From: Bacteroidota bacterium | GTDB taxonomy: Bacteria; Bacteroidota; Bacteroidia; Chitinophagales; LD1 | Length of the DNA: 14,735 nt | Direction: 5' to 3' | Assembly (NCBI GenBank): GCA_023428205.1 | Contig: JAEYZB010000218.1 | Location: 1-14,735 of the forward strand | Shown: positions 8,001 through 14,166 of the stretch, one piece after another | Numbering within the stretch: position 1 is the stretch's first letter | Layout: each line of letters starts with the position of its first letter | Translations under genes and position numbers: made by a program | Notes under the pieces: generated by a model | The model's input: the letters and a program-made list of their open reading frames with translations, nothing else | What the model was told of the DNA's origin: nothing | The model's database searches: none

Positions 8001-8614
8001 TGGAAGGTTTTGGCGAAATAAATCCGATGGCACTTGAAGCATACGATGAAATGAAAACGCGTTACGATTTCATTATTGCACAGCGCAAAGATTTGGACGA
8101 TGCAAAAGCGTCTTTGGTGACTACGATTAAAGAAATTGATGAGACGGCCCGCGAGCAGTTCTTGTCGTCTTTCCACACGGTGCGCGAAAGTTTCATCCGT
8201 GTGTTTCGCACGCTGTTTTCGGAAGAAGACCAATGTGATTTGTTCCTCACGAATCCGGACGACCCATTAGAGTCTAAAATCGAAATCGTGGCGAAACCGA
8301 AAGGCAAGCGCCCGACTGTGATAGACCAACTTTCCGGTGGTGAAAAAACATTGACGGCAACAGCTTTGCTATTCTCATTGTATCTTTTGAAACCTGCGCC
8401 ATTCTGTATTTTTGACGAGGTGGATGCGCCTTTGGATGATACCAATATTGCTAAGTTCAATAAAATCATCAATGAGTTTTCCAAAGACTCGCAGTTCATT
8501 ATCGTTACGCACAACAAACAAACGATGTCGAGCGTAGAAGCGATTTATGGAGTAACGATGGTGGAACAAGGCGTTTCGCGTGTGGTTCCGGTGAACTTTA
8601 GTAATTTGAATTAG
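5075..8614 (+). CDS. smc: Chromosome segregation protein SMC (condensin ATPase)
   Basis: A full-length 1179-residue SMC. The N-terminal ATPase half has Walker A GPNGCGKS at 31-38. A coiled coil rich in Glu, Lys and Gln follows from about 165 to 500. The hinge begins near LEGFPESIKFL at about 502 and ends near residue 660 (LSGGAVGLFEG). The return coiled coil runs to about 1000. The C-terminal head has the ABC signature LSGGE at 1086-1090, Walker B FCIFDE at 1110-1115 with Glu1115 as the catalytic base, the D-loop PLDDTN and the switch His in VTHNK. SMC dimers with ScpA and ScpB extrude DNA loops and are loaded by ParB at parS; no scpA or scpB lies in this window. All motifs are intact. The ATG at 5075 gives the standard MQLTTLEIKGFKSF start. 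smc is followed by its own hairpin, and the parAB operon begins one gene downstream. Confidence 0.98.
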   Translation: MQLTTLEIKGFKSFADKTTIHFNNNITGIVGPNGCGKSNVVDSIRWVLGEQKTSQLRLEKMENLIFNGTKNRKAASLAEVSLTFENTKNLVSSDYKTITITRKLFRDGESEYRLNDVPCRLKDISSLFMDTGVSSDSYSIIELGMVDELLNDRDNSRRKLFEQAAGVSKYKKRKKETLDKLKNTDADLERVKDLLFEIEGNLKTLEKQAKKTKQFYELKEEYKNLSLILAKFSLLEYKEQYKRLELQKQTESDKRLEIETAIKTAEAALEKEKLANVDKEKTLMEIQKKLNSLVSGVSERENERNLLNSQVKFARDKMDNAEKLIIEAKDQSEKLKIAIERLEADKQTESAVLETKKSDLAILEKALSEIRTRHASTKDNLTSEQKAYSETERQIIDLEKKLAVNRSSNESLQRDLFNSEEDTTAKRKELEGFQTAVETLKKEQEAQAKTIQQLEKDEAERNEQIAELVKQTETLRAELSKEARTLDAKKNEYDLTKSMVDSLEGFPESIKFLKKNAKWSKEAPLLSDIIYCSEEYRVAIENYLEPYLNYYVVQNLEEAVMAVNLLSDSSMGRANFFILDQINQHYKPQNKIAIDGAKPAIELVELDATYSQLGALLLDNVFLLDEANTATAQVKSKSEKVVLLSKSGKFIRQDFSLSGGAVGLFEGKKIGRAKNLEKLKTEIEKLERSTYQLHTKVSDIQIKTSQLKGATQAKEIEQNKAVLRGTENKLSASQASIQSLAKFLESSDQKSKAISDRLEALKKEVETVNASLETLRESQAKQKQALEISDKAYLELTNQLSESSSKFNQQNIEFHQQQNRVNSLLQELNFKKSQIESLENQLKRNKDIIEESKKQIEESNAKLKTLESSLLEGYANKESFEKEVADAEKNYYDSRAGINELDAALREQNRNRDLANNLMSGITEKLNDLKLNLTSLRERLSVEFNINVNDIINEDLDPNWNREVTETEHAKVKKRVEGFGEINPMALEAYDEMKTRYDFIIAQRKDLDDAKASLVTTIKEIDETAREQFLSSFHTVRESFIRVFRTLFSEEDQCDLFLTNPDDPLESKIEIVAKPKGKRPTVIDQLSGGEKTLTATALLFSLYLLKPAPFCIFDEVDAPLDDTNIAKFNKIINEFSKDSQFIIVTHNKQTMSSVEAIYGVTMVEQGVSRVVPVNFSNLN

Positions 8615-8622
8615 AAAATTCT

Positions 8623-8677
8623 GCTCGTTTTTTTGACCCATTTGTAAGTCCCTCGAAAAAACGAGCTCGTTTTTTCG
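8623..8677 (+). terminator. smc terminator with alternative hairpins and a 24-bp palindrome
   Basis: GCTCGTTTTTT (8623-8633) pairs with AAAAAACGAGC (8656-8666) over 11 bp. The same middle arm also belongs to a perfect 24-bp palindrome at 8654-8677, whose left half is CGAAAAAACGAG. So two mutually exclusive structures are possible, and only the second is followed closely by T-rich sequence. 8624-8644 is a copy of the T7-SMCCCATTTG 3'-end element, 9 nt after the smc stop. Confidence 0.7.
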
Positions 8678-8688
8678 CACCGTTTTAG

Positions 8689-8761
8689 CTATCCACAATA
8701 ATCCACCTCTTTTCCACAGAAAAATAGCGTTTCCCACATGGTTTGCACATACATTCGCACA
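8689..8761 (+). promoter_or_regulatory. Phased array of six DnaA-box-like 9-mers
   Basis: Same-strand 9-mers: CTATCCACA 8689-8697, TAATCCACC 8699-8707, TTTTCCACA 8710-8718, TTTCCCACA 8730-8738, GTTTGCACA 8741-8749 and ATTCGCACA 8753-8761. Against TTWTNCACA they have 1, 2, 0, 1, 1 and 2 mismatches. Start-to-start spacings are 10, 11, 20, 11 and 12 bp, one or two helical turns. The array ends about 50 bp upstream of the hydrolase-parAB promoter box. An origin or a DnaA-responsive control region is inferred, not shown. Confidence 0.4.
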
Positions 8762-8778
8762 TTTTCGCTGTTTAAAAG

Positions 8779-8792
8779 TTGAGAATTGAGAA
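8779..8792 (+). repeat. Two tandem copies of TTGAGAA
   Basis: TTGAGAA occurs at 8779-8785 and again at 8786-8792, a perfect 7-bp tandem pair between the DnaA-like array and the hydrolase promoter box. It is the same unit length as the arrays before smc. Confidence 0.5.
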
Positions 8793-8813
8793 ATGCCAAA
8801 GCCTTCGCTTTGT

Positions 8814-8821
8814 TACCTTTG
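8814..8821 (+). promoter_or_regulatory. -7 promoter box of the hydrolase-parA-parB unit
   Basis: TACCTTTG is an exact TAnnTTTG match ending 18 nt before the hydrolase ATG. Its position inside the in-frame extension that begins with a TTG at 8786 argues for the ATG at 8840 as the true start. A TTG lies at 8786-8788, slightly farther upstream than the usual -33 spacing. Confidence 0.6.
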
Positions 8822-8839
8822 CCGAAATCGTTTTTAGAA

Positions 8840-9523
8840 ATGAAATTCACCTATTACGGACACTCTTCCTTTTCTATTGAACTGAACGGAAAGCATTTAT
8901 TGTTTGACCCGTTCATCACTCCGAATGAGTTGGCGAAAGACATTGATATAAATAGCATTGCTGCGGATTACATTTTGCTTTCGCACGGGCATTTTGACCA
9001 CGTGGCAGATGTTGTTGCGATTGCACAACGTACAGGCGCGACTGTGGTAGGTTCGTGGGAAGTGGCGGAATGGTTTCGCAAACAGGGATTGAATACGCAC
9101 CCGATGAATACAGGCGGGAAATGGAAATTTGATTTTGGTACGGTAAAGTGTGTGGTCGCGCAACACTCGTCTATTTTGCCTGACGGTTCGTATGGTGGCA
9201 ATCCGATGGGCTTTGTGGTAGATGGTGGAAATGGAAACACGTTTTACTATGCAGGCGACACAGCTTTGACTATAGATATGCAATTGATTCCGCTAACCTC
9301 TGCGCCATTAAAATTTGCGCTTTTGCCGGTGGGCGATAATTTCACAATGGGAATTGATGATGCCATCATCGCAGCAGAATTTGTGAAAACACCGAAAGTA
9401 ATCGGATTGCACTTTGATACATTCGGATATATAAAAATAAACCACCAGGAAGCCGTAACCGCATTTCAACAAAAAAATGTAGCATTATTGCTGCCCGAAA
9501 TAGGTAAAAGTATAGAATTATAA
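8840..9523 (+). CDS. UPF0173 metal-dependent hydrolase (metallo-beta-lactamase fold)
   Basis: A 227-residue protein of the UPF0173/YtkL family. It starts MKFTYYGHSSFSIELNGKHL as the family does. Metal ligands are His49, His51, Asp53 and His54 (SHGHFDH), His109 (VVAQHS), Asp140 (YYAGDT) and His191 (GLHFDTF), a complete two-metal set. Members are cytosolic and their natural substrate is unsettled; an RNA-processing or small-molecule phosphodiester role has not been shown here. The ATG at 8840 is preferred over an in-frame TTG at 8786 because of the family N-terminus and the promoter box between them. The stop codon is one base from the parA ATG, so this gene heads the parAB operon. That link is a hint, not proof, of a chromosome-related role. 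Confidence 0.93.
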   Translation: MKFTYYGHSSFSIELNGKHLLFDPFITPNELAKDIDINSIAADYILLSHGHFDHVADVVAIAQRTGATVVGSWEVAEWFRKQGLNTHPMNTGGKWKFDFGTVKCVVAQHSSILPDGSYGGNPMGFVVDGGNGNTFYYAGDTALTIDMQLIPLTSAPLKFALLPVGDNFTMGIDDAIIAAEFVKTPKVIGLHFDTFGYIKINHQEAVTAFQQKNVALLLPEIGKSIEL

Positions 9524-9524
9524 G

Positions 9525-10355
9525 ATGGGAAAAATAATAGCGTTAGCGAATCAGAAGGGCGGTGTCGGAAAAACCACCACAGCCATAAATTTAGCGGCAA
9601 GTTTGGGTGTTTTGGAATACAAAACATTGTTGATTGATGCCGATCCGCAAGCCAATGCGACTTCGGGTGTGGGCTTTGATGTGAATAACATTAAAGTGAG
9701 TTTGTATGAATGCCTGATTGGCGATGTGAAACCGAAAGACATTATTCTGCAAACCGACACTCCGAATCTTTATTTGTTGCCATCGCATTTGGATTTGGTG
9801 GGTGCGGAAATTGAATTGATTAATCACCCGAACCGTGACAACATTCTAAAAGAAATGCTTGCGGAAATCAAAGACGATTACGATTTTATTTTGATTGACT
9901 GTTCGCCATCGCTTGGTCTAATAACGGTGAATGCGCTCACGGCTGCTGATTCGGTTTTGATTCCCGTGCAGTGCGAGTATTTTGCGTTGGAAGGTTTGGG
10001 GAAATTGCTGAACACCATAAAAATTGTGCAGACACGCCTGAATCCTAATTTAGAAATTGAAGGTATTTTGCTCACGATGTATGACCAGCGTTTGCGCCTT
10101 TCGAATCAGGTGGTAGAGGAAATCAAAAAACATTTTGAAGATATTGCATTTGACACGCTTATTCAGCGCAACACGCGCTTGGGTGAAGCACCGAGTTTCG
10201 GAAAACCGGCCATTATGTACGATGCAGAAAGCAAAGGTTCTGCAAACTATATGAGTTTAGCACGCGAAATTTTACAGCGAAACAATGCAACAAATATTCC
10301 TGAAGAACAAAAAACATTTAACTTGACAGAAGAATCGGAACAATTAGACAATTAG
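9525..10355 (+). CDS. parA: Chromosome partitioning ATPase ParA (Soj)
   Basis: A 276-residue ParA/Soj ATPase. The deviant Walker A is QKGGVGKTT with signature Lys11 and catalytic Lys16. The Walker A' motif is LLIDADPQ at 35-42, and Walker B is DFILID ending in Asp125, followed by CSPSLG. Its short N-terminus, with no HTH, marks it as a chromosomal (type Ib-like) ParA rather than a plasmid-type one. It binds DNA non-specifically as an ATP dimer and moves ParB-parS complexes. It starts one base after the hydrolase stop, and parB follows 75 nt later. The last residues (EQLDN) and the TAG stop are encoded by an octamer tandem array (10341-10396), so the C-terminal tail may vary between strains. 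Confidence 0.97.
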   Translation: MGKIIALANQKGGVGKTTTAINLAASLGVLEYKTLLIDADPQANATSGVGFDVNNIKVSLYECLIGDVKPKDIILQTDTPNLYLLPSHLDLVGAEIELINHPNRDNILKEMLAEIKDDYDFILIDCSPSLGLITVNALTAADSVLIPVQCEYFALEGLGKLLNTIKIVQTRLNPNLEIEGILLTMYDQRLRLSNQVVEEIKKHFEDIAFDTLIQRNTRLGEAPSFGKPAIMYDAESKGSANYMSLAREILQRNNATNIPEEQKTFNLTEESEQLDN

Positions 10356-10396
10356 ACGATTTGACAATTTACCGATGTGCTGATTTGATGATGAAA
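10341..10396 (+). repeat. Degenerate 8-bp tandem array across the parA stop codon
   Basis: Seven consecutive 8-nt units from 10341: CAATTAGA, CAATTAGA, CGATTTGA, CAATTTAC, CGATGTGC, TGATTTGA, TGATGAAA; consensus near YRATTTGA. The parA TAG at 10353-10355 lies in unit 2. The unit length is not a multiple of three, so gain or loss of one unit upstream of the stop would change the reading frame. Confidence 0.7.
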
Positions 10397-10430
10397 ATGA
10401 GCCATCTTTTTAATCCCCAATATTGAAGCA

Positions 10431-11339
10431 ATGGAAGCAAAAGACACAAAAAAGAAAACCGTATTAGGGCGCGGGTTAGGCGCACTTTTAAATGAAGGTA
10501 AATCGGAAAAAGAATTTACTGCAAAAGGCATTACGAATCAGGCAGGCGTGGTAATTTACATTCCGCTGAATCAAATCGAAGTGAACCCGTTTCAGCCGCG
10601 TACTACGTTTGAAGCAGAGAGTTTGAAAGATTTATCGGATTCTATTCGTATTCACGGAGTGATTCAACCGATTACGGTTCGCAAAATTGAGAACAACAAA
10701 TATCAGTTGATTGCTGGCGAAAGACGTTTGCGTGCATCAAAATTGGCGGGCAAAACAGAAATTCCTGCGTATGTGCGTTCGGCTTCAGACCAAGAGTCAA
10801 TAGAAATTGCCTTGATAGAAAATATTCAGCGCGAAGATTTGAATGCGCTGGAAATTGCGATTAATTACAAACGTCTGATGGACGAATGTGATTTGACACA
10901 AGAGCAACTATCAGAGCGTTTGGGGAAAAGCAGAAGTACGGTTACAAACTTTTTACGTCTTTTGAAATTACCACCGGATATTCAGGCGGCTTTACGTGAT
11001 AACACGATTTCTATGGGACACGCGAAAGCTTTGCTAGGTGTGGAATATCTGCCGACACTTTTGTCATTGTTTAAAGAAACGGTAAGCAAAAACTTATCGG
11101 TTCGTCAAACGGAAGAACTGGTAAAAAGCGTGAGCGAAAAGCCTGCTAAAAAGGATAAATCCGTAAAACCACAGGAAGAAAAAACAATTTACTTGCGCAA
11201 ATTGCAAGACGAAATAGCTTCTGCATTGGAAACGAAAGTCAGTATTTCGCGCACCAAAGACGGTAAAGGGGAAATTGCTATCAAGTTTTACAATGATGCT
11301 GATTTGAATCGTTTAACGGAGGCGTTGAAAGGAATTTAA
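10431..11339 (+). CDS. parB: ParB/Spo0J chromosome partitioning CTPase
   Basis: A 302-residue ParB. The N-terminal GRGLGALL at 13-20 is the usual ParA-interacting segment. The CTP-binding ParB/Srx domain follows: VNPFQPRTTF at 51-60, IQPITVRK, AGERRLRA at 95-102 and IENIQREDLNALE at 129-141. The parS-reading helix-turn-helix is LTQEQLSERLGKSRSTVTNF at 155-174, with GHAKALLG at 196-203. After a Lys/Glu-rich linker (about 225-255) comes the C-terminal dimerisation domain ending DADLNRLTEALKGI. ParB dimers load at parS, slide along DNA with CTP, stimulate ParA and recruit SMC. No intact parS resembling TGTTTCACGTGAAACA was found in the window, so the sites must lie elsewhere or have diverged. 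The gene ends the operon, followed by a clear hairpin-T7 terminator. Confidence 0.97.
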   Translation: MEAKDTKKKTVLGRGLGALLNEGKSEKEFTAKGITNQAGVVIYIPLNQIEVNPFQPRTTFEAESLKDLSDSIRIHGVIQPITVRKIENNKYQLIAGERRLRASKLAGKTEIPAYVRSASDQESIEIALIENIQREDLNALEIAINYKRLMDECDLTQEQLSERLGKSRSTVTNFLRLLKLPPDIQAALRDNTISMGHAKALLGVEYLPTLLSLFKETVSKNLSVRQTEELVKSVSEKPAKKDKSVKPQEEKTIYLRKLQDEIASALETKVSISRTKDGKGEIAIKFYNDADLNRLTEALKGI

Positions 11340-11350
11340 TCAATCGTTAG

Positions 11351-11372
11351 CGAACATCGTGTTCGTTTTTTT
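11351..11372 (+). terminator. Intrinsic terminator of parB
   Basis: CGAAC (11351-11355) pairs with GTTCG (11361-11365) and is followed directly by T7 (11366-11372), a classic intrinsic terminator. The downstream sequence to 11383 (CAACCATCTTG) makes it a diverged fourth copy of the 3'-end element seen after tsaD, smc and the response regulator. Confidence 0.8.
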
Positions 11373-11412
11373 CAACCATCTTGTTCAATCGTGCTTGTTT
11401 TTTCAGAGGACT

Positions 11413-13053
11413 TTATTTCAGTAGTCCTTCAATCACTTTTCCGGTACAACCGTTCGGCTCCTGAATAGAAAGCATGGCTGCGAGTGTTCGTGCAATGTCT
11501 GTCATATACACCTGTGAAAAATCTTTCGCGTTTTTCACTTTCCAGCCGAAGAAAACCAATGGAATATGTGTGTCGTATGGATATGGTGTGCCGTGTGTTG
11601 TTCCTTGCGCGTAGCCGTCCAGTCGTGCGGCTGTCGGGATAATTTCCAAATCACCGGAACGGGGCAAATAGAAATTATTGACAATACGTGTTCTGAAAAA
11701 ATCAGGAATATTTTCTTCGCCTATGTCGTGTAAATCCACTACGCGATTCACCGTTTTGAATGGAATAAAAAAGTCACTGATACTTTGTTTCAGGTCATCA
11801 TAATCAATTTCTTTTTTCGCTATTGCTTCTCGGTTGAAATAAACCTGATGATTGAAGAACGAAGTAATCAAGGTACTATCGTTATACGTTACACGAATAA
11901 ACGAATCCAAACAGGCTTCAATATTTTCTTCGTAATCGTGACTGCTCGGCACTTTGTGGTGTGTGCTGAATTTTGCCGCATGCGCAGCTCCGTGGTCGGC
12001 AGAAATGAACAATAAATAATTGCCTTTGCCGATTTTCGTGTCTAAGTATTTCAGGAAGTCTGCCAAATCTCTATCCACTCGAATGTATGCATCTTCCGTT
12101 TCTATCGCATTGATTCCGAATTGATGTCCGATGTAGTCGGTAGAAGAACAACTCACCGCTAGAAAATCGGTAATGCCGCGACCACCGAGGGTATCTCCTT
12201 CGATAGCCGCTTTTGCAAATTCAAACGTGAAGGTATTCCCTTGCGGAGTTTTTGTAATCAGTTTATTGTAATTGACATCTTTCCATTCGCTGAAATGGCG
12301 CGGAAATACAGGGTGCTGCTCTTCTTTGTACGGCTCTTCCCATTCTACGTCATCCCCTGTGCTTTGTGAATATTCTTCGGCTTTCAAAAGCAAATTCCAA
12401 TCGCTTTTCAGTAGCTCTTTGTGTCGTTGTTTTTCATTGAATTTATTGACCCAAGTCGGCAATCCTTTCAAATAATGCGAGCTCGAAATGAAACAGCCGG
12501 TGCTGTCATCAAACCAATAGGCCGCGTTGGCGCTGTGTCCTGCGGGAAGAATGGCAGAACGGTCTTTGAGCGCGAGTGAAACAACTTTGGAACGGAAATT
12601 GGTCGCCAACCGAAGTTCATCGGTGATAGTGGTGACTAATAAATTGGCAGGCGATTTTTGCCCTGTTTTGAAAGAGCCTCCAATCGGTGAAGTGTTTTTA
12701 TCGTCCACACAATACACCATTTTTTTTCGCACACGGTCATACCAATCGTTTCCTGTAATGCCATGTATCGCAGGAATAGAGCCTGTGTAAATGGTAGCAT
12801 GCCCTACTGCTGTATGGGCGCGGTAATATGGAATCAGCGTGTTTTCACAACTGTAACCTTCATTCAGCAAACGCTTAAAACCACCTTCGCCATATTTTTC
12901 AGAATAGCGATACAAATAATCCCAACGCATTTGGTCGAAGACTAAACCGATAACGAGTTTTGGACGTATGGGTTCAGCCGGTTGAGAAAATACAATTGAA
13001 GTGCATAGTATCGTAGTTATTGAAAGTAGAAAAAGTCGAAAGCGGAGCATCAT
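11413..13053 (-). CDS. PafA-like secreted alkaline phosphatase
   Basis: A 546-residue enzyme of the alkaline phosphatase superfamily, closest in motifs to PafA of Elizabethkingia. A Sec signal peptide spans about residues 1-24, so it is periplasmic or exported and hydrolyses phosphate monoesters. Catalytic residues, each one or two positions from PafA numbering: Asp40 (VFDQMRWDY), nucleophile Thr81 (AHTAVGH), Asn102 (GND), Lys163 and Arg165 (LKDRSAILPAGH), Asp306 and His310 (TDYIGHQFG), Asp353 and His354 (SADHGAAH), and His487 (TTHGTPYP). The Asn/Lys/Arg trio that contacts the phosphate oxygens separates monoesterases of this type from the related phosphodiesterases, so phosphatase is preferred. 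It starts 8 nt after the pdhB stop and is probably co-transcribed, an odd pairing. A second ATG follows at codon 2. No phosphate-responsive regulatory site was recognised. Confidence 0.93.
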   Translation of the reverse strand: MMLRFRLFLLSITTILCTSIVFSQPAEPIRPKLVIGLVFDQMRWDYLYRYSEKYGEGGFKRLLNEGYSCENTLIPYYRAHTAVGHATIYTGSIPAIHGITGNDWYDRVRKKMVYCVDDKNTSPIGGSFKTGQKSPANLLVTTITDELRLATNFRSKVVSLALKDRSAILPAGHSANAAYWFDDSTGCFISSSHYLKGLPTWVNKFNEKQRHKELLKSDWNLLLKAEEYSQSTGDDVEWEEPYKEEQHPVFPRHFSEWKDVNYNKLITKTPQGNTFTFEFAKAAIEGDTLGGRGITDFLAVSCSSTDYIGHQFGINAIETEDAYIRVDRDLADFLKYLDTKIGKGNYLLFISADHGAAHAAKFSTHHKVPSSHDYEENIEACLDSFIRVTYNDSTLITSFFNHQVYFNREAIAKKEIDYDDLKQSISDFFIPFKTVNRVVDLHDIGEENIPDFFRTRIVNNFYLPRSGDLEIIPTAARLDGYAQGTTHGTPYPYDTHIPLVFFGWKVKNAKDFSQVYMTDIARTLAAMLSIQEPNGCTGKVIEGLLK

Positions 13054-13061
13054 TAGTAGAT

Positions 13062-14042
13062 TTATTTTGCGTAAGAAACATCTTTCACCGCTTCCACGAT
13101 TTTTTTCACGCTTGGCAAATACGCATCTACCAAATTCGGTGCGTAGTGCATAATGCTATCTGCGCCTGTAACTCTGCGGATTGGCGCATCTAAATAATCA
13201 AACGCGTAGCGTTGTACTTGGAACGTGATTTCGGAGGCAATAGAGGTAAATGGCCACGACTCATCAATTATCACCAACCTATTCGTTTTTTTCACCGAGT
13301 TGATAATTGTTTCGATATCAAGTGGACGGATAGTCCGCAAATCAATGACTTCCGCTTCAATGCCGTCTTTCGCTAATTCTTCAGCCGCGCCCAATGCGAG
13401 TTTCATCATTTTGTTATAAGAAACAATGGTTACGTCTTTGCCTTCGCGTTTGATGTCTGCTTTGCCGATGGGAATTAAATATTCTTCATCGGGCAATTCG
13501 CAAGGGTCGCTATACATTTGCTCCGATTCCATAAAGATTACGGGGTCATTGTCGCGAATGGCAGATTTTAATAATCCTTTCGCGTCATATCCGTTTGAAG
13601 GAGAAATTACTTTCAGTCCCGGCACGGAAGCGAGCATATTGGTGAGCATTTGCGAGTGTTGCGAAGCTAATTGTCCGGCTGAGCCTTGCGGTCCGCGAAA
13701 CACAATCGGGTTGCCGAATTCTCCCGCGCTCATGGCGAGCATTTTTGCCGAACCGTTGATGATTTGGTCAAAGGCGAGAATGGCAAAATTCCATGTCATA
13801 AATTCAACAATCGGGCGAGTGCCATTCATTGCCGCGCCTACTGCAATGCCCGCAAAACCTAATTCTGATATAGGTGTATCTATTACGCGTCTTGCTCCAA
13901 ATTCTGCCAACATTCCTTGGCTTACTTTATATGCTCCGTCATATTCTGCTACTTCTTCGCCCATTAAAAAAACAGTTTCATCTCGTCTCATTTCTTCGCT
14001 CATTGCTTCGCGGAGGGCATCTCTGAATCGTACTTTTCGCAT
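13062..14042 (-). CDS. pdhB: Pyruvate dehydrogenase E1 component, beta subunit
   Basis: A 326-residue alpha2beta2-type E1 beta subunit, aligning by eye along its length with human PDHB. Features: FLMGEEVAEYDGAYKVSQGM, whose Glu-rich start contacts thiamine diphosphate (Glu29/30 region); RRVIDTPISELGFAGIAVGA; FRGPQGSAGQLASQHSQ; PSNGYDAKGLLKSAIRDNDP; and the C-terminal transketolase domain with VIDLRTIRPLDIETI and the end DAPIRRVTGADSIMHYA. With E1-alpha, E2 and E3 it converts pyruvate to acetyl-CoA. The alpha-subunit gene is not adjacent, which is common when pdhA and pdhB are unlinked. The pyruvate rather than branched-chain assignment rests on similarity to PDHB. A -7 box lies 19 nt before the ATG, and the phosphatase gene follows in the same unit. 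Confidence 0.94.
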   Translation of the reverse strand: MRKVRFRDALREAMSEEMRRDETVFLMGEEVAEYDGAYKVSQGMLAEFGARRVIDTPISELGFAGIAVGAAMNGTRPIVEFMTWNFAILAFDQIINGSAKMLAMSAGEFGNPIVFRGPQGSAGQLASQHSQMLTNMLASVPGLKVISPSNGYDAKGLLKSAIRDNDPVIFMESEQMYSDPCELPDEEYLIPIGKADIKREGKDVTIVSYNKMMKLALGAAEELAKDGIEAEVIDLRTIRPLDIETIINSVKKTNRLVIIDESWPFTSIASEITFQVQRYAFDYLDAPIRRVTGADSIMHYAPNLVDAYLPSVKKIVEAVKDVSYAK

Positions 14043-14061
14043 CGTTTTAAATTTTGCGAGG

Positions 14062-14069
14062 CTAAGGTA
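14062..14069 (-). promoter_or_regulatory. Probable -7 promoter box of pdhB
   Basis: TACCTTAG on the minus strand, in the context TTACCTTAGC, ends 19 nt before the pdhB ATG. It differs from TAnnTTTG at one position. An exact TATTTTTG also occurs on this strand farther upstream (14115-14108), giving a second candidate. Confidence 0.5.
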
Positions 14070-14134
14070 ATAAAATTGTTTGAGGGTGGATTATCCGTCA
14101 GTTAATCAAAAATAAAATGTTTGCAATTTAGCTT

Positions 14135-14155
14135 CAAATGGGTGAAAAAAACAAG
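14135..14155 (-). repeat. 3'-end element (T7-SMCCCATTTG) after the response regulator
   Basis: CTTG, six more T, CACCCATTTG, read on the minus strand, starts 11 nt after the regulator's TAA. It is 19/21 identical to the copy after smc (8624-8644) and 17/21 to the copy after tsaD (3115-3095). No strong hairpin surrounds this copy, so the conserved sequence is not simply a by-product of a stem. Confidence 0.6.
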
Positions 14156-14166
14156 GAGGATTTCGA

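Noticed and set aside
8786..8839. Upstream TTG start for the UPF0173 hydrolase
   Set aside because: It adds 18 residues absent from the family and would place an exact -7 promoter box inside the coding sequence.
13426..14070. Long open frame antisense to pdhB (also 7679-8233 antisense to smc and 3699-4118 antisense to tsaD)
   Set aside because: They lack recognisable domains and run opposite strongly conserved genes; codon composition of the sense gene explains the open frames.
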